From Gottfriedia solisilvae (lineage in GTDB: Bacteria; Bacillota; Bacilli; Bacillales; Bacillaceae_G), in assembly GCF_002128405.1 (NCBI RefSeq), contig NZ_NETJ01000002.1, forward strand, positions 124,001 to 188,000: a stretch of 64,000 nucleotides of DNA. Reading direction: 5' to 3'. Both the position numbers and the translations under genes were made by a program. The notes below the pieces were generated by a model that was given only the letters and a program-made list of their open reading frames with translations, had not been told where the DNA came from and made no database searches. The stretch's first letter is position 1. Every line of letters starts with the position of its first letter. Positions 19,023 through 28,534 of this stretch are shown in pieces.

Positions 19023-19249
19023 TGGAATTGGTCATAGGCTATTATGTCTTACAAGTTCTCATCATTGTCATTTGCATATTGCTTGGATATTTTATCTATG
19101 ACAAACGGTTTAAACATAATCATGGGTCAAAAATTCCAGACGGATTCCAATCGACAGAAGAAATAAACATCGACCCTGTATCGGGCGAAAAAACAAGAGT
19201 ATATTATAATCCTGATACAGGTGAACGTTTTTATAAAAAAGAGAAATAA
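19022..19249 (+). CDS. Small single-pass membrane protein linked to ybjQ
   Basis: A 75-residue protein with one N-terminal helix (about residues 6-26) and a soluble tail ending VSGEKTRVYYNPDTGERFYK, which reads like a small beta-rich module. Its ATG overlaps the ybjQ-type stop codon by one base, so the two are translated together and probably act together. Function unknown. Confidence 0.8.
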   Translation: MELVIGYYVLQVLIIVICILLGYFIYDKRFKHNHGSKIPDGFQSTEEINIDPVSGEKTRVYYNPDTGERFYKKEK

Positions 19250-19288
19250 TTGAAGGTGCAGGGAAATTAGAATATCGAAAACAAACTA

Positions 19289-19314
19289 TGGACTGCTTTT
19301 GCAGTCTTTTTTGT
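19289..19314 (+). terminator. Terminator after the ybjQ-type operon
   Basis: GACTGC / GCAGTC stem with a TTTT loop and a T6 tract. Confidence 0.8.
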
Positions 19315-19399
19315 TTGAAAACTCGTATAATAGTTCAATATTAACTGGAAAATTATGTTATATTAGATAAATGATTAATCTATTAGGAGTCGTAATGCA

Positions 19400-19885
19400 T
19401 TGAAATATTTTGTGAAAATTGTCTTAACTTTAGTATTTTGTATTTATCTAATAGTAATTACAAATCAGATCTTATTTAAATACGGTGTTCCATCAGAAGT
19501 TTTCAGCCATTTTAAGGATGAGAGTTGGCATGCTTATAATTTTATTCCATTTAAAACGATAATATATTATTTGTTTATAGCAGATATAAACTTAAATATT
19601 CGGATAATGAACTTAGGAGGAAATATCATTGGCTTTATTCCTTTTGGTTTAATACTCCCTTTCTTGTTAAAAAAGTTTATGAATTTTAAAATGCTTCTAA
19701 TCGCAGTTTTTAGTTTTAGTTTCACATATGAAGCTTTTCAATTTATATGTAATTTAGGGAGTTTTGATATTGATGACTTAATATTGAATACTTTTGGAGG
19801 GGCATTGGGGTATTTACCAATTAAACTTGTTCATATCATAAATTCAAGAAAGCATAAACAGGAAAATGAGGTTTCATTTAAGTAG
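19400..19885 (+). CDS. VanZ-family membrane protein
   Basis: 161 aa, four predicted helices. The VanZ-like signature is seen in AYNFIPFKTI, MNLGGNIIGFIPFGLILPFL and FDIDDLILNTFGGALGY. VanZ relatives affect teicoplanin resistance in enterococci; in Bacillus most have no known role. The TTG start has AGGAG 11 nt upstream. A tiny ATG-CAT-TGA frame (19394) ends on this TTG and might couple initiation. Confidence 0.85.
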   Translation: MKYFVKIVLTLVFCIYLIVITNQILFKYGVPSEVFSHFKDESWHAYNFIPFKTIIYYLFIADINLNIRIMNLGGNIIGFIPFGLILPFLLKKFMNFKMLLIAVFSFSFTYEAFQFICNLGSFDIDDLILNTFGGALGYLPIKLVHIINSRKHKQENEVSFK

Positions 19886-20049
19886 AAGAAAATCTAATTG
19901 ATTTGATAGCAGCCTATAGCTGCTTATTTTTATTATTTTTATGGAAAAGATAGTTAAAAAAGTAAATAGTAAATAAAATAATACATTTTAATCATTGAGA
20001 TAAAAGTAACAATAAATAACATAAAAAATAATCGAAAAGAGGATAATGT

Positions 20050-21036
20050 ATGAAGGAGTTTCTACTATTATTAAAAAAAGGGAATAAATCTGCTTTATTG
20101 GCAGCTATTGTTAATACAATAATAGCCATTTTAAAAGGGATTGGGTTTGCGCTGACAGGGAGTGTAGCTTTATTTGCTGAGATGATGCATAGTGCTGCCG
20201 ATACTGCCAATCAGCTTTTTGTATTTACTGGTTCTGCTTTAAGTAAAAAGTCACCAACGGATCGGTTTCCAAATGGATTTGGTAGACTTGTTAATTTAGT
20301 TTTGCTGGGTGCTGTCTTAATAGTAGGGATTATGGCGTATGAAACAATCGTTGAAGGGATTCATCATATAATAAAACCTACTCACCCGTCAGGGTTTATT
20401 ATAAGTCTAGTTATTTTAGGAATTTCCGTATTGCTTGAATCATTTGTACTTTATAAAGCAATGAAGGAAATCAGCCATGAACTGGGAATAAATTCAAGTG
20501 GTTTTGGAGTTGTAACACAAGCAATTTCCAATTTGGGAAAAGCAAAACCGGCTACAAGATTAGTTTTCTTAGAGGATGCAGTTGCTACTCTTGGGGGATT
20601 ATTAGCCATGATAGCAGTAATTGTTGCTCATTATTCACCATTTCATGAAGCTGAAGGAATTGCTTCTGTCATCATAGGTATTTTGATGTTTATTGTTGTG
20701 GGGAAAGTTTTTCTTGATAATGCTGCCGGGGTCATCGGAGAAGCTGACGAAGAAATGGAAATCAAAATTGGTGAGATGGTAATGAATGATCCTGATGTAA
20801 AGGATATTCAGGCTCTTACAGTTTTAAAAGAAGGCGAAGATCTACATGTTGAATTGGAAATAGAACTTGATCCTAATTTAACAGTTGCTGAGGCTGATGA
20901 TATAAAAGATCGATTAGAAGAGAAAATTATGAATGAAAAAGGCGTAACGGATGTAATCATCGAATTGGATGAGGACGATGGAATTCAGAATTGGTCTGAA
21001 GAAAAAAATGAGCCAGAGTTAGTTGAAAAAAAGTAG
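20050..21036 (+). CDS. Cation diffusion facilitator (CDF) metal transporter
   Basis: 328 aa with about six N-terminal helices and a C-terminal metal-sensing ferredoxin-like domain (about 225-300). The metal-site region EMMHSAADTANQ lies in helix 2 and HY/HE residues occur in helix 5-6. It is typical of Bacillus CDF antiporters that export divalent cations against protons. AAAGAGGATAATGT precedes the ATG. Metal specificity cannot be given. Confidence 0.92.
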   Translation: MKEFLLLLKKGNKSALLAAIVNTIIAILKGIGFALTGSVALFAEMMHSAADTANQLFVFTGSALSKKSPTDRFPNGFGRLVNLVLLGAVLIVGIMAYETIVEGIHHIIKPTHPSGFIISLVILGISVLLESFVLYKAMKEISHELGINSSGFGVVTQAISNLGKAKPATRLVFLEDAVATLGGLLAMIAVIVAHYSPFHEAEGIASVIIGILMFIVVGKVFLDNAAGVIGEADEEMEIKIGEMVMNDPDVKDIQALTVLKEGEDLHVELEIELDPNLTVAEADDIKDRLEEKIMNEKGVTDVIIELDEDDGIQNWSEEKNEPELVEKK

Positions 21037-21278
21037 ACTTTGATAGCCTTTTTAATATTAATAGTTAATGGAATTAGAGAAATTCATTTTTAATTCATTT
21101 GCATTTGTTACATAAATAACCAGTTCGCATTGGTTAACCTATTTTAGCGATCTTTGAATAAAAAGTTATTTCATGCTATTAAAGAGAATTATTTCTTGAT
21201 TAATATAAGTATTTAGTACGAAAGTGTTTTAGGAGTTGCTAGACTTTCAATATTATTAATTGTTTATTAGGAGGAAAT

Positions 21279-21650
21279 ATGAAACTAGGGGCATTTTCTG
21301 TCAGTTTAACTGTTAAAGACATTAACAAATCAAAATCATTCTACGAAAATCTAGGATTTCAAGTCTTGGGTGGAGATATAACCCAAAATTGGCTCATTAT
21401 GAAAAATGATAATTGCATAATTGGTTTATTCCAAGGAATGTTTGAGAAGAACATTCTTACGTTTAATCCAGGATGGAATGAAAATGGAAAAAATCTTGAT
21501 TCGTTTACTGACATTCGAGACCTTCAAAAGCAGCTGAAAGCAACAGGAATTAAATTTCAATCGGAAGCAGATGAATCAAGTGAAGGACCCGCAAGTTTCA
21601 TAATTGAAGATCCAGATGGTAATCCGATTCTTGTAGATCAACATAGGTAA
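21279..21650 (+). CDS. VOC-family (glyoxalase/bleomycin-resistance fold) protein
   Basis: Single VOC domain of 123 aa: N-terminal SVSLTVKDINKSKSFYENLGF and C-terminal FIIEDPDGNPILVDQHR are diagnostic of the beta-alpha-beta-beta-beta fold. AGGAGG is well placed. Several functions are possible for such proteins (glyoxalase, dioxygenase, drug binding). Confidence 0.9.
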   Translation: MKLGAFSVSLTVKDINKSKSFYENLGFQVLGGDITQNWLIMKNDNCIIGLFQGMFEKNILTFNPGWNENGKNLDSFTDIRDLQKQLKATGIKFQSEADESSEGPASFIIEDPDGNPILVDQHR

Positions 21651-21853
21651 TTAGTGGATTGATTTAAATTAAATTTCCAAGTTAATGAACGTGGGGGCCG
21701 AGAAAAATCGGCTCCTATTTAACTATAAGCAGTAATTTAATTAGAAAAGGTAATATAAGAGCTAATAGTAGAATGATTTGGTATAATCTAATACAAAATT
21801 GGAATTAAATTCGAAGTAGAGAATGTATACTTAAGGTAAAAAGGAGATAAAGA

Positions 21854-22477
21854 ATGACAGAATTCTGGGAAGAAAGTTTTATAGAAAATCAAATGATGTG
21901 GGGATTTGAACCTTCAGACTCAGCAATTTTGACGAAGGACTTCTTCCTTGAGAAGAATGTTAAGGATATATTAGTACCTGGTTTTGGATATGGTAGAAAC
22001 GCTAAGGTTTTTATAGATAACGGAATAGATGTTACAGGAATTGAGATTTCAAAAACAGCGATTGCTCTAGCTAGAGATAATGGGCTTGATATTAATATTT
22101 TTCATGGTTCAGTAACTGATATGCCTTTTGAAGACAAGCTTTATGATGGTATATTTTGTTATGCACTAATTCACTTATTGAATAAAAGTGAGAGAGAAAA
22201 GTTTATTAAAGATTGCTATAATCAGTTAAAGCCAGACGGATATATGATTATTACGACAATTTCAAAAGATGCCCCAATGTTTGGAAAGGGCAAGAAACTA
22301 GATGAAGACTATTTCGAGATTATGGAAGGGGTCAAAATGTTTTTCTATGATATTGACTCGATTAAAAAAGAATTTGGAAATTATGGACTAATAGAGTCTT
22401 CGGAAATTGTAGAGCCTCATAAGAATATGGAAAATAAACCTCCTTTTAAATTTATGATGGTAAAATGTCAAAAGTAA
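21854..22477 (+). CDS. Class I SAM-dependent methyltransferase
   Basis: 207 aa. The SAM-binding loop reads VPGFGYGRNAKVF, followed by the acidic residue in VTGIEIS and the motif II/III region DGIFCYALIHLL. The N-terminal FWEESFIENQMMWGFEPSDS resembles thiopurine/tellurite-type methyltransferases. AAGGAG precedes the ATG. Substrate unknown; a terminator follows. Confidence 0.9.
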   Translation: MTEFWEESFIENQMMWGFEPSDSAILTKDFFLEKNVKDILVPGFGYGRNAKVFIDNGIDVTGIEISKTAIALARDNGLDINIFHGSVTDMPFEDKLYDGIFCYALIHLLNKSEREKFIKDCYNQLKPDGYMIITTISKDAPMFGKGKKLDEDYFEIMEGVKMFFYDIDSIKKEFGNYGLIESSEIVEPHKNMENKPPFKFMMVKCQK

Positions 22478-22484
22478 TGAAAAA

Positions 22485-22512
22485 GAAAAAACCACAAAAA
22501 GTGGTTTTTTAA
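22485..22512. terminator. Bidirectional terminator
   Basis: AAAAAACCAC / GTGGTTTTTT perfect stem with a 5-nt A loop between convergent genes; the SASP-like stop codon is at its right edge. Confidence 0.87.
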
Positions 22513-22667
22513 TCGCGCATTGCTCCTGCCTCTCGAGAAGTCATTGCTCCTTGTCCGTGGCTAACGTCATTTTGAATTTCTTGTTTTACTTTTTGAGGAT
22601 CAGTTCCAGCAACATTTGATGTCGTATTAGAACCCAAATTTGCTTTCCCTTTTTGATTCTGTGGCAT
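22509..22667 (-). CDS. Small protein, gamma-type SASP-like
   Basis: 52 residues from ATG at 22667, chosen because AAGGAGGG lies 6 nt upstream. The peptide is hydrophilic and rich in Gln, Asn, Gly and Ala; the segment GTDPQKVKQEIQNDVSHGQG resembles the repeated TDxQxVK..N unit of gamma-type small acid-soluble spore proteins. This is a resemblance only. If right, it is a spore-core amino-acid store made late in sporulation. Confidence 0.6.
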   Translation of the reverse strand: MPQNQKGKANLGSNTTSNVAGTDPQKVKQEIQNDVSHGQGAMTSREAGAMRD

Positions 22668-22841
22668 AAAAGCCCTCCTTAATTTTATTAAGTACAATCA
22701 TATTATTTACAAAATAGCTAAGTATATCCCGAGGAAAGAGCAAAAATAGTATTAACTAAAATAATTTTTTAAAAATTGGCAAATAATTTAAGCTTACTTA
22801 ATATATTTTATGCAAATGGAACCATCTACCAAGGGAGGAAA

Positions 22842-23141
22842 ATGCACTTGTATACTCTAACGGATCATCAATTTGTTATTATAGTAGTCTTAATGGTAGT
22901 ATTTCTTCTGGCACTTACTAAAAATAAAAAAATAATTGCTTTATTTATCTCATTTTCATTATTAGTTATTGGTACAATAATGTTTTTTTTAGGATTTGGC
23001 ACGATCGGAGGCTTTGAAGGAATGGCTGTAACATTAGCTGGATTTATATATGGAGCAGTTGGATTAGTATCGATATTAATTATTTCCTTTGCAATTTATT
23101 TTCGCTCTAAAAGTGAATCAAATTCAATTGATAAATTTTAA
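22842..23141 (+). CDS. Small membrane protein, three to four helices
   Basis: About 99 aa, with three hydrophobic segments (FVIIVVLMVVFLLAL, IIALFISFSLLVIGTIMFFLG and LVSILIISFAIYF). GGGAGG lies only 3 nt before ATG 22842, so the in-frame TTG at 22848 may be the real start. I do not recognise the family; a YesK-like protein is one possibility. Confidence 0.55.
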   Translation: MHLYTLTDHQFVIIVVLMVVFLLALTKNKKIIALFISFSLLVIGTIMFFLGFGTIGGFEGMAVTLAGFIYGAVGLVSILIISFAIYFRSKSESNSIDKF

Positions 23142-23233
23142 TACATATTGTTGAAGAAGAATAGTCTACACTGGTAGTCTATTTTTTTATTGTACAAAAT
23201 AGCGGTGAAGTAATTTTTATAGAAAATTAGTAA

Positions 23234-23515
23234 AGACTTCGTGCAACAGATGGTGAACTAAAATTAGACGATAAAGATGATGATGCAGTTGTTTCAAACA
23301 ATCGTTTTGCTTGGTTAAAGAAAGTCGTAAATCCTGATGCTTTAAAGTTGGCTACGGTCACTTTTGCAAATGGAGGAGATCATATCGGGGTATATATACC
23401 ATATTTTTCTAGTAAAAGTATTGGGGAAAATTATAATGATTATAATAATTTTCCTTTGTCTAGTAGTATTATGTGCTTTATTCTTTCGTCATCCGTACTT
23501 TGCAAAAGGTATTGA
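23234..23515 (+). pseudogene. Start-less coding-like remnant
   Basis: An open frame of 94 codons without a usable start. Its first two thirds read like a real soluble domain: ATDGELKLDDKDDD, then VVSNNRFAWLKKVVNPDALK. The last third overlaps the next small gene in another frame and looks like noise. I read it as the tail of a lost gene, family unknown. Confidence 0.4.
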
Positions 23516-23615
23516 AAAGGAATGTAATTTCTTGAAAAACTACCAAATGAATGAAAAAACCATCAATGATTCTAAGCAACAAAATACAAGATTAATTGAA
23601 TTGTTTGTATTATGA
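23436..23615 (+). CDS. Possible small single-pass membrane protein
   Basis: 59 codons from ATG 23436 with GGGG about 9 nt upstream. It has one helix, MIIIIFLCLVVLCALFF, then a charged tail. It shares DNA with the remnant above and ends 20 nt into the longer frame of the next gene. No family recognised; coding status uncertain. Confidence 0.4.
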   Translation: MIIIIFLCLVVLCALFFRHPYFAKGIEKECNFLKNYQMNEKTINDSKQQNTRLIELFVL

Positions 23616-23679
23616 TAGCGTCTCAAAACATACAATATTCTTAATACTGTATTATTTTTCTACTTTAGGGGATGGGGAA

Positions 23680-24036
23680 ATGAAATTTGAGATGCAAAAA
23701 GCAAATATGTTAGCTGACAGTATAAATGGCTTTATAAAATTTATTCATAAAAGTCATGAAACTAGTAAAAACAACTTTATTAAAAATACAGATAAAATAT
23801 ATCAAATAAAACTACTAATCGAGGAGTTTAGGTTTCAAGTACTAGCAGATGAACTGATCAGAATTAATCGATTTACTTGGGATGAAAAATACACTTATTT
23901 ATTAGTAGACAATTTTGTAAAAGGGATAAATATTATTAGTGAGTACATAGAACGGAACTATAATGAACTATATATTTTTACAGCTAGGGTATATACATTA
24001 AAGAATCTCAGTATTTCATTTAGCAGACAAGTATAA
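23680..24036 (+). CDS. Protein of unknown function, helical
   Basis: 118 residues from ATG 23680, preceded by AGGGGATGGGG. The protein is helical and charged (FIKFIHKSHETSKNN, then ISEYIERNYNELY) with no motif I know. A longer frame from 23596 has no ribosome binding site. It is closed by a good terminator, which supports expression. Confidence 0.55.
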   Translation: MKFEMQKANMLADSINGFIKFIHKSHETSKNNFIKNTDKIYQIKLLIEEFRFQVLADELIRINRFTWDEKYTYLLVDNFVKGINIISEYIERNYNELYIFTARVYTLKNLSISFSRQV

Positions 24037-24044
24037 TCTTCTCG

Positions 24045-24073
24045 CGGACTGCAACACATTGGCAGTCTTTTTC
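24045..24073 (+). terminator. Terminator after the 118-aa gene
   Basis: GACTGC / GCAGTC stem, 9-nt loop, T5 tract. The same stem sequence is used by the terminator at 19289. Confidence 0.75.
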
Positions 24074-24114
24074 TTATTTTAGTAAAAGTAGTTTTGCTCT
24101 AATAAATCATCACT

Positions 24115-24654
24115 TCAGTTTGTTTGACAAAAGATAAAATGATCACCAGGATTCCAAACATGTAGATGATCAGCGCGGTAACCGCGGAGCCACAATTCAC
24201 CGTTTATTCGTCTAAGATAAAAGCCTTTCGGAAAATCCTCATCTTCAGTAAGTACTTCGGAAGCTATTGTAATCGAACCTGATGGAGCTTGATGCTGCAT
24301 AGAACTTCCAAAATTACCTTCTGGCTGATCAAGATATTCGAGTCTTAAGTACGGTCCAAGCTCAGGTGGACACAATCCCAAACCGAGTTCACTAGCTCTT
24401 TTAAAAATCTGAGCAGTCGTAGCACCAAAAAAAAAGCCGAGGTTGCTAACGGTTAGTTCTACGGTTTCAAGGCTGTACTTTGTATCAGAAGTCGTAAATT
24501 TTTCATTAGCTAATAACAGTTCTCCATACTCATTCAACAAGATAGAATTTTCCTGTAATTTCATAATAAGCTGTGATTTCGTAAGTCCGCCAACCTCTAC
24601 TGACCTGGTAATAGTCTGACATTTTGGATATATTTTCTGATTTTCAATACTCAT
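24115..24654 (-). CDS. Conserved protein of unknown function
   Basis: 179 aa, cytoplasmic, beta-rich at the C-terminus: GFYLRRINGELWLRGYRADH and HVWNPGDHFIFC look like a small barrel, and the centre SELGLGLCPPELGPYLRLEY is distinctive. I have seen this layout as an unnamed protein in Bacillus and Paenibacillus, without a function. It is single and not in an operon. Confidence 0.7.
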   Translation of the reverse strand: MSIENQKIYPKCQTITRSVEVGGLTKSQLIMKLQENSILLNEYGELLLANEKFTTSDTKYSLETVELTVSNLGFFFGATTAQIFKRASELGLGLCPPELGPYLRLEYLDQPEGNFGSSMQHQAPSGSITIASEVLTEDEDFPKGFYLRRINGELWLRGYRADHLHVWNPGDHFIFCQTN

Positions 24655-24875
24655 TCGAATTCACTCCTATCAACTTTTGTATAAAGTCTCACAAAACGAT
24701 TTAATGGACTGACTTTTAATATTCTAGAAAATCTTATAGATTTCCTTGTTCGACTAAATGTCAGGTTAGTTATATAAGTTTTTTATCAGAAGAATAAATT
24801 TTTTGAAATTCTACTTTAACTTGTAAATGAATAATATGTAATGGATATTTATATATTGCAGTTGAGGTGATATTT

Positions 24876-26339
24876 ATGATTCAAAAATTACTGCTTTCTA
24901 TGGAGCAAATGATTCACATTATTCATAATGGATTACAAAAAACAAATTCACCGAAGGATGTAACCGTTATAGGTGCAGGTATATCCGGTTTAGTTGCAGC
25001 TTCACTATTAAAAGAAGCTGGACATCGAGTTACGATTATAGAAGCTAATAACAGAATTGGTGGAAGAATTTACACAAAAAGGGAACCTTTTATTAATAAT
25101 CAATATATAGATCTAGGTGCAATGCGTATACCTTCAATTCATCATCTAGTTTTAGAGTATATAAAAAAATTCAATCTTCAAGTGAATGAATTTATTAATA
25201 GTACACCAAATGATTTAATTTTTATTAATAATGTATTAACAAATCAAACCAATTATAAAGCAAATCCAGATCAACTAAACTTTAAAGTTTACCCAAGTGA
25301 ACAAGGGAAAACTGCAACTGAATTACTATTATTAGCAATTGGACCTGTAATTGATTTTATTAATCAAGATCCTGATAAAAATTGGGAAATAGTTATAAAT
25401 TTGTATGATCATTATTCAATGGCTAACTTCTTAAAATATAACCCTGTTAGTGTATCCTTATCACCAGAAGCAATCGATATGATTGAAACGATGGTTGGAT
25501 TAGAAGGATTTAGTGAACTTGCATTTACTGCCATATTAAGAGAAGTTTTGGTACTCTTAACAAAGGACCTTAAATTTTATGAAATTACAGGGGGAACAGA
25601 CCATCTTATTAATGGATTTTTACCACAGCTTAAAGATGATATTATTTCGAATCAAAGAGTTAAAAAAATCATACAACAAGAAACAAACGTAACAATATAT
25701 ACGGAAAATCAAATATTAAATACCGAGCATCAACTGACTAGCGATTTTGTTATTTCTACAATTCCATATACATTGCTGAATTTTGTAGATTTACTTCCCT
25801 TTGAATCCGTATCATATGAAAAGAGAAAAGTAATTAGAAAGATACATTATGCTAATTCAACCAAAATAGGTCTACAATTTAAAACAAGGTTTTGGGAAAA
25901 ATATGGGATATTTGGTGGGAAATTAACTACTGATCTTCCAATCAAATTTGCATATTTTCCTAGTCATAGTGCCGGTGGAACGAACAGTACAGGAATTATG
26001 CTAGCTAGCTACACATGGGAAGACGATTCAAGCATCTGGGATAATATGACACAACATGAGCGAATAAAAATTGCTTTGAATGATCTTTCTTATATATTTG
26101 GTAATCAAGTATTTTCGGAGTTTTTAATAGGATTCTCACATAATTGGTCGGAATTTCCTTATTTCGGAGGGGCATTTGTGATGTTTAAACCTGACCAATT
26201 AAAAGAATTAGGTCAATATATAGGTATACCGGAAGGTAGAATTCATTTCGCAGGATCACACTCATCTACTACTCCCGGTTGGATACAAGGTGCGATTGAA
26301 GCTGGTATTAGAACAGCTTATGAAGTTAATAATAGATAA
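24876..26339 (+). CDS. Flavin monoamine oxidase / L-amino-acid oxidase family protein
   Basis: FAD enzyme of 487 aa with the N-terminal dinucleotide fold VIGAGISGLVAASLLKEAGH and IEANNRIGGRI (about residues 33-65), and the C-terminal RIHFAGSHSSTTPGWIQGAI where the flavin end is closed. It should oxidise an amine or amino acid to the imine, giving peroxide. ATG 24876 is chosen over an in-frame GTG at 24867 because GAGGTG is 6 nt before it. No signal peptide. Substrate unknown. Confidence 0.9.
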   Translation: MIQKLLLSMEQMIHIIHNGLQKTNSPKDVTVIGAGISGLVAASLLKEAGHRVTIIEANNRIGGRIYTKREPFINNQYIDLGAMRIPSIHHLVLEYIKKFNLQVNEFINSTPNDLIFINNVLTNQTNYKANPDQLNFKVYPSEQGKTATELLLLAIGPVIDFINQDPDKNWEIVINLYDHYSMANFLKYNPVSVSLSPEAIDMIETMVGLEGFSELAFTAILREVLVLLTKDLKFYEITGGTDHLINGFLPQLKDDIISNQRVKKIIQQETNVTIYTENQILNTEHQLTSDFVISTIPYTLLNFVDLLPFESVSYEKRKVIRKIHYANSTKIGLQFKTRFWEKYGIFGGKLTTDLPIKFAYFPSHSAGGTNSTGIMLASYTWEDDSSIWDNMTQHERIKIALNDLSYIFGNQVFSEFLIGFSHNWSEFPYFGGAFVMFKPDQLKELGQYIGIPEGRIHFAGSHSSTTPGWIQGAIEAGIRTAYEVNNR

Positions 26340-26439
26340 TCTTAAATTTAAGTAAATTATTGAAATAGAAGAATTTCTTGTTCAAGTAAGAATGCGTTAG
26401 TTAATAAACTTTTTTCAACGTTTCTAAAGGTATCAATAT

Positions 26440-26484
26440 ATTACACATCGAAAGAATCTTCTTAGATAAGAGATTCTTTTTTTG
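26440..26484 (+). terminator. Terminator, about 110 nt after the oxidase gene
   Basis: AAAGAATCT / AGATTCTTT stem with an 11-nt loop and a T7 tract. Confidence 0.75.
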
Positions 26485-26577
26485 ATTTACTAATGATTTT
26501 TTTAAGAAGGGTTCAAAAAAGGATAATGTTTGATGATATGGAATTATATATTTTAAACTATTCAGGAGGAAAGTTAA

Positions 26578-27204
26578 TTGAAGATTAGTGGCGATCTTAT
26601 TACATCGAGTAATAAGAACATTCCATATACTTTTTATAAACATGATGAAAAATCAAATTGTTTAGCCATTATTTTACCTGGCACTGGGTATACAACGGAG
26701 TCTCCATTGCTTCGTTATACTATACAGATTTTGATAAAAAAGGATATTGATGTTCTGCATGTGAACTAAAGGTATTTTCAAGAGGAATTATCTGCATTAA
26801 ATGAAGTTGATTTTACAAATGATGTTCTATCTGTAATTGAATCAATCATCTCTGAATATAAATACGAACATTTTAAAATTATAGCTAAATCGATTGGAAC
26901 TATTGCAATGACTTATCTTTTAGATAATCCTAAATTTCATTCTGCAGAAGCATATTGGTTAACTCCATTATTACAAAGAGACGATGTTTATCATGCATTA
27001 AAAAATGCACATCAAAAAGGACTTTGTATCATTGGTGACTGTGATCAGTGGTATAACAAAAAGAGGTTTGAAGTCTTAAAAGGTAATAATATATTAAATC
27101 TAAATTTAATTGAAGGAGCTAATCATAGTTTAGAAATAGAGAACAACATATTCGATTCAATAGACTTATTAAAGAAGATAATGAACATAATAGATAAATT
27201 TTAA
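26578..27204 (+). pseudogene. Alpha/beta-hydrolase gene split by an in-frame TAA
   Basis: From a TTG start (AGGAGGA 7 nt upstream) the frame runs 63 codons to a TAA at 26767-26769, then continues in the same frame for 145 more codons. The halves form one protein of about 209 residues: LAIILPGTGYTTES (oxyanion-hole loop), nucleophile-elbow-like AKSIGTIA, and a C-terminal GANHSLEI with the likely catalytic His. Around the stop the reading is HVN-stop-RYF; a Tyr codon TAC/TAT changed to TAA fits best. An internal restart at 26908 would lack the catalytic Ser. Confidence 0.8.
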
Positions 27205-27357
27205 TATTTAATCCATATTAAACTAACACATGCGTTAGTCCTATTTTCATTCACTGTTGTGAATCTAGTTTTTTGCGATTCATCGTTGCTAACACAGAGT
27301 TTTATTCGGAAAATTATGGAACATAGTAGACTAATAAGGAATCATTAATAGCCACCA

Positions 27358-28254
27358 TCATTGAGTGGCTATTTCTTTAACAATTTCAATAAATTTTTTG
27401 CTTATATTAGTAAGGTTTTTGTTTTTTGGATAGATTACCCACAAATCTTTATAAACGTAATCATCATTTTCTTTGTAAGGTATAGATTTAATAATTCCAC
27501 TGAGAATATCCGGATGTAATTTGGCTCCTGACTCATGAGAATATACAAATAGATTCTGTTCTTTAACAGCCTCTGTAAGGATATTTATACTGTTTGTAGT
27601 TATCTTGATTTTATTATTATTCTTTTTAATTAACTTAGAATAATAATAATCAGAATAGATTGAATAGCACCCTGTGTCCATATTTAATACATCAGATTGT
27701 GTTACGTAGTCAAAATGAAATAGAGGGGAGTGTATTCCTACAATAACATGAACACGATCAGTTCGAATTAAATCATAGTTAATATTTTTTTCACTCTCTA
27801 GTACCTCTAAATCTTGAGGAAAAAAACAAAAATCATATTCAGTGTGTCTAATCGTTTCCATGATTAGAGGTGGAGCTTTTTCCTCAATTTCAATTGTTAC
27901 GTTAGGATGTTCCACATGGATTCTATTCAATGCTTGTTGAAGTACAGAAGCGAAAGTAGGGGCAGCTACAACTTTTAAATGAATATTTTTAGTATTTTTA
28001 TAATCAAACAGCTCTTCATTTAATTTAGAAATAATTTGCAAGACTTCACTAGCTCTTTTAATGACAATCTTCCCTTCTTCTGTAGGAACTGTTCCTTTTT
28101 TCGAACGGTTAAAAATAGTTATTCCTAATTCATTCTCTAGTTGGGAGATAGATTGACTAATTCCTGAACTTGTAATATGTAATTTTTCTGCAGCCTTATT
28201 CATAGATTTCTCGTTCGCAACACTCACGATATATTCCATTTGCTCAAATTTCAT
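27358..28254 (-). CDS. LysR-family transcriptional regulator
   Basis: 298 aa with an N-terminal winged HTH (EKSMNKAAEKLHITSSGISQSI, written here in part) and a C-terminal effector domain. AGGAG lies 5 nt before the ATG. It stands alone; the divergent neighbour is far off, so the target gene is unclear. The stop codon lies in an ATAGCCAC / GTGGCTAT hairpin that could end transcription. Confidence 0.9.
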   Translation of the reverse strand: MKFEQMEYIVSVANEKSMNKAAEKLHITSSGISQSISQLENELGITIFNRSKKGTVPTEEGKIVIKRASEVLQIISKLNEELFDYKNTKNIHLKVVAAPTFASVLQQALNRIHVEHPNVTIEIEEKAPPLIMETIRHTEYDFCFFPQDLEVLESEKNINYDLIRTDRVHVIVGIHSPLFHFDYVTQSDVLNMDTGCYSIYSDYYYSKLIKKNNNKIKITTNSINILTEAVKEQNLFVYSHESGAKLHPDILSGIIKSIPYKENDDYVYKDLWVIYPKNKNLTNISKKFIEIVKEIATQ

Positions 28255-28422
28255 AAATTCTCCTCGAATAAAAGTTTACACACTTATTTTTTTCTTTCAA
28301 TTGAAACTGTATACATTCTTCTAGGAAAAAGTAGTAAATATCAAAATGAAATCATCAAGTGGCAGTTAGAAAGAATATAATCAAGTTATAACTATCGAAT
28401 ACGGTAGTTGTATAAGAAAAAT

Positions 28423-28470
28423 AAAGTATAGAGGACCCTTAAAGATCCTTTATACTTCATTTTTTTTATT
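28423..28470. terminator. Bidirectional terminator of the orphan gerA gene
   Basis: Stem AAGTATAGAGGA / TCCTTTATACTT (one G-T pair) with a 9-nt loop. T8 follows on the plus strand and TTATTTTTCTT on the minus strand. It lies about 65 nt past the gerA-like stop codon on the minus strand. Confidence 0.75.
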
Positions 28471-28534
28471 AATTTATTTTATAAATTTTTTAAATTAAAG
28501 GTAAAGTTGCATCGAACAACTTGTTTTTTCTTGT

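Noticed and set aside
23142-23200. Possible terminator AGTCTAC..GTAGTCT
   Set aside because: The arms are direct rather than inverted; only four base pairs can form.
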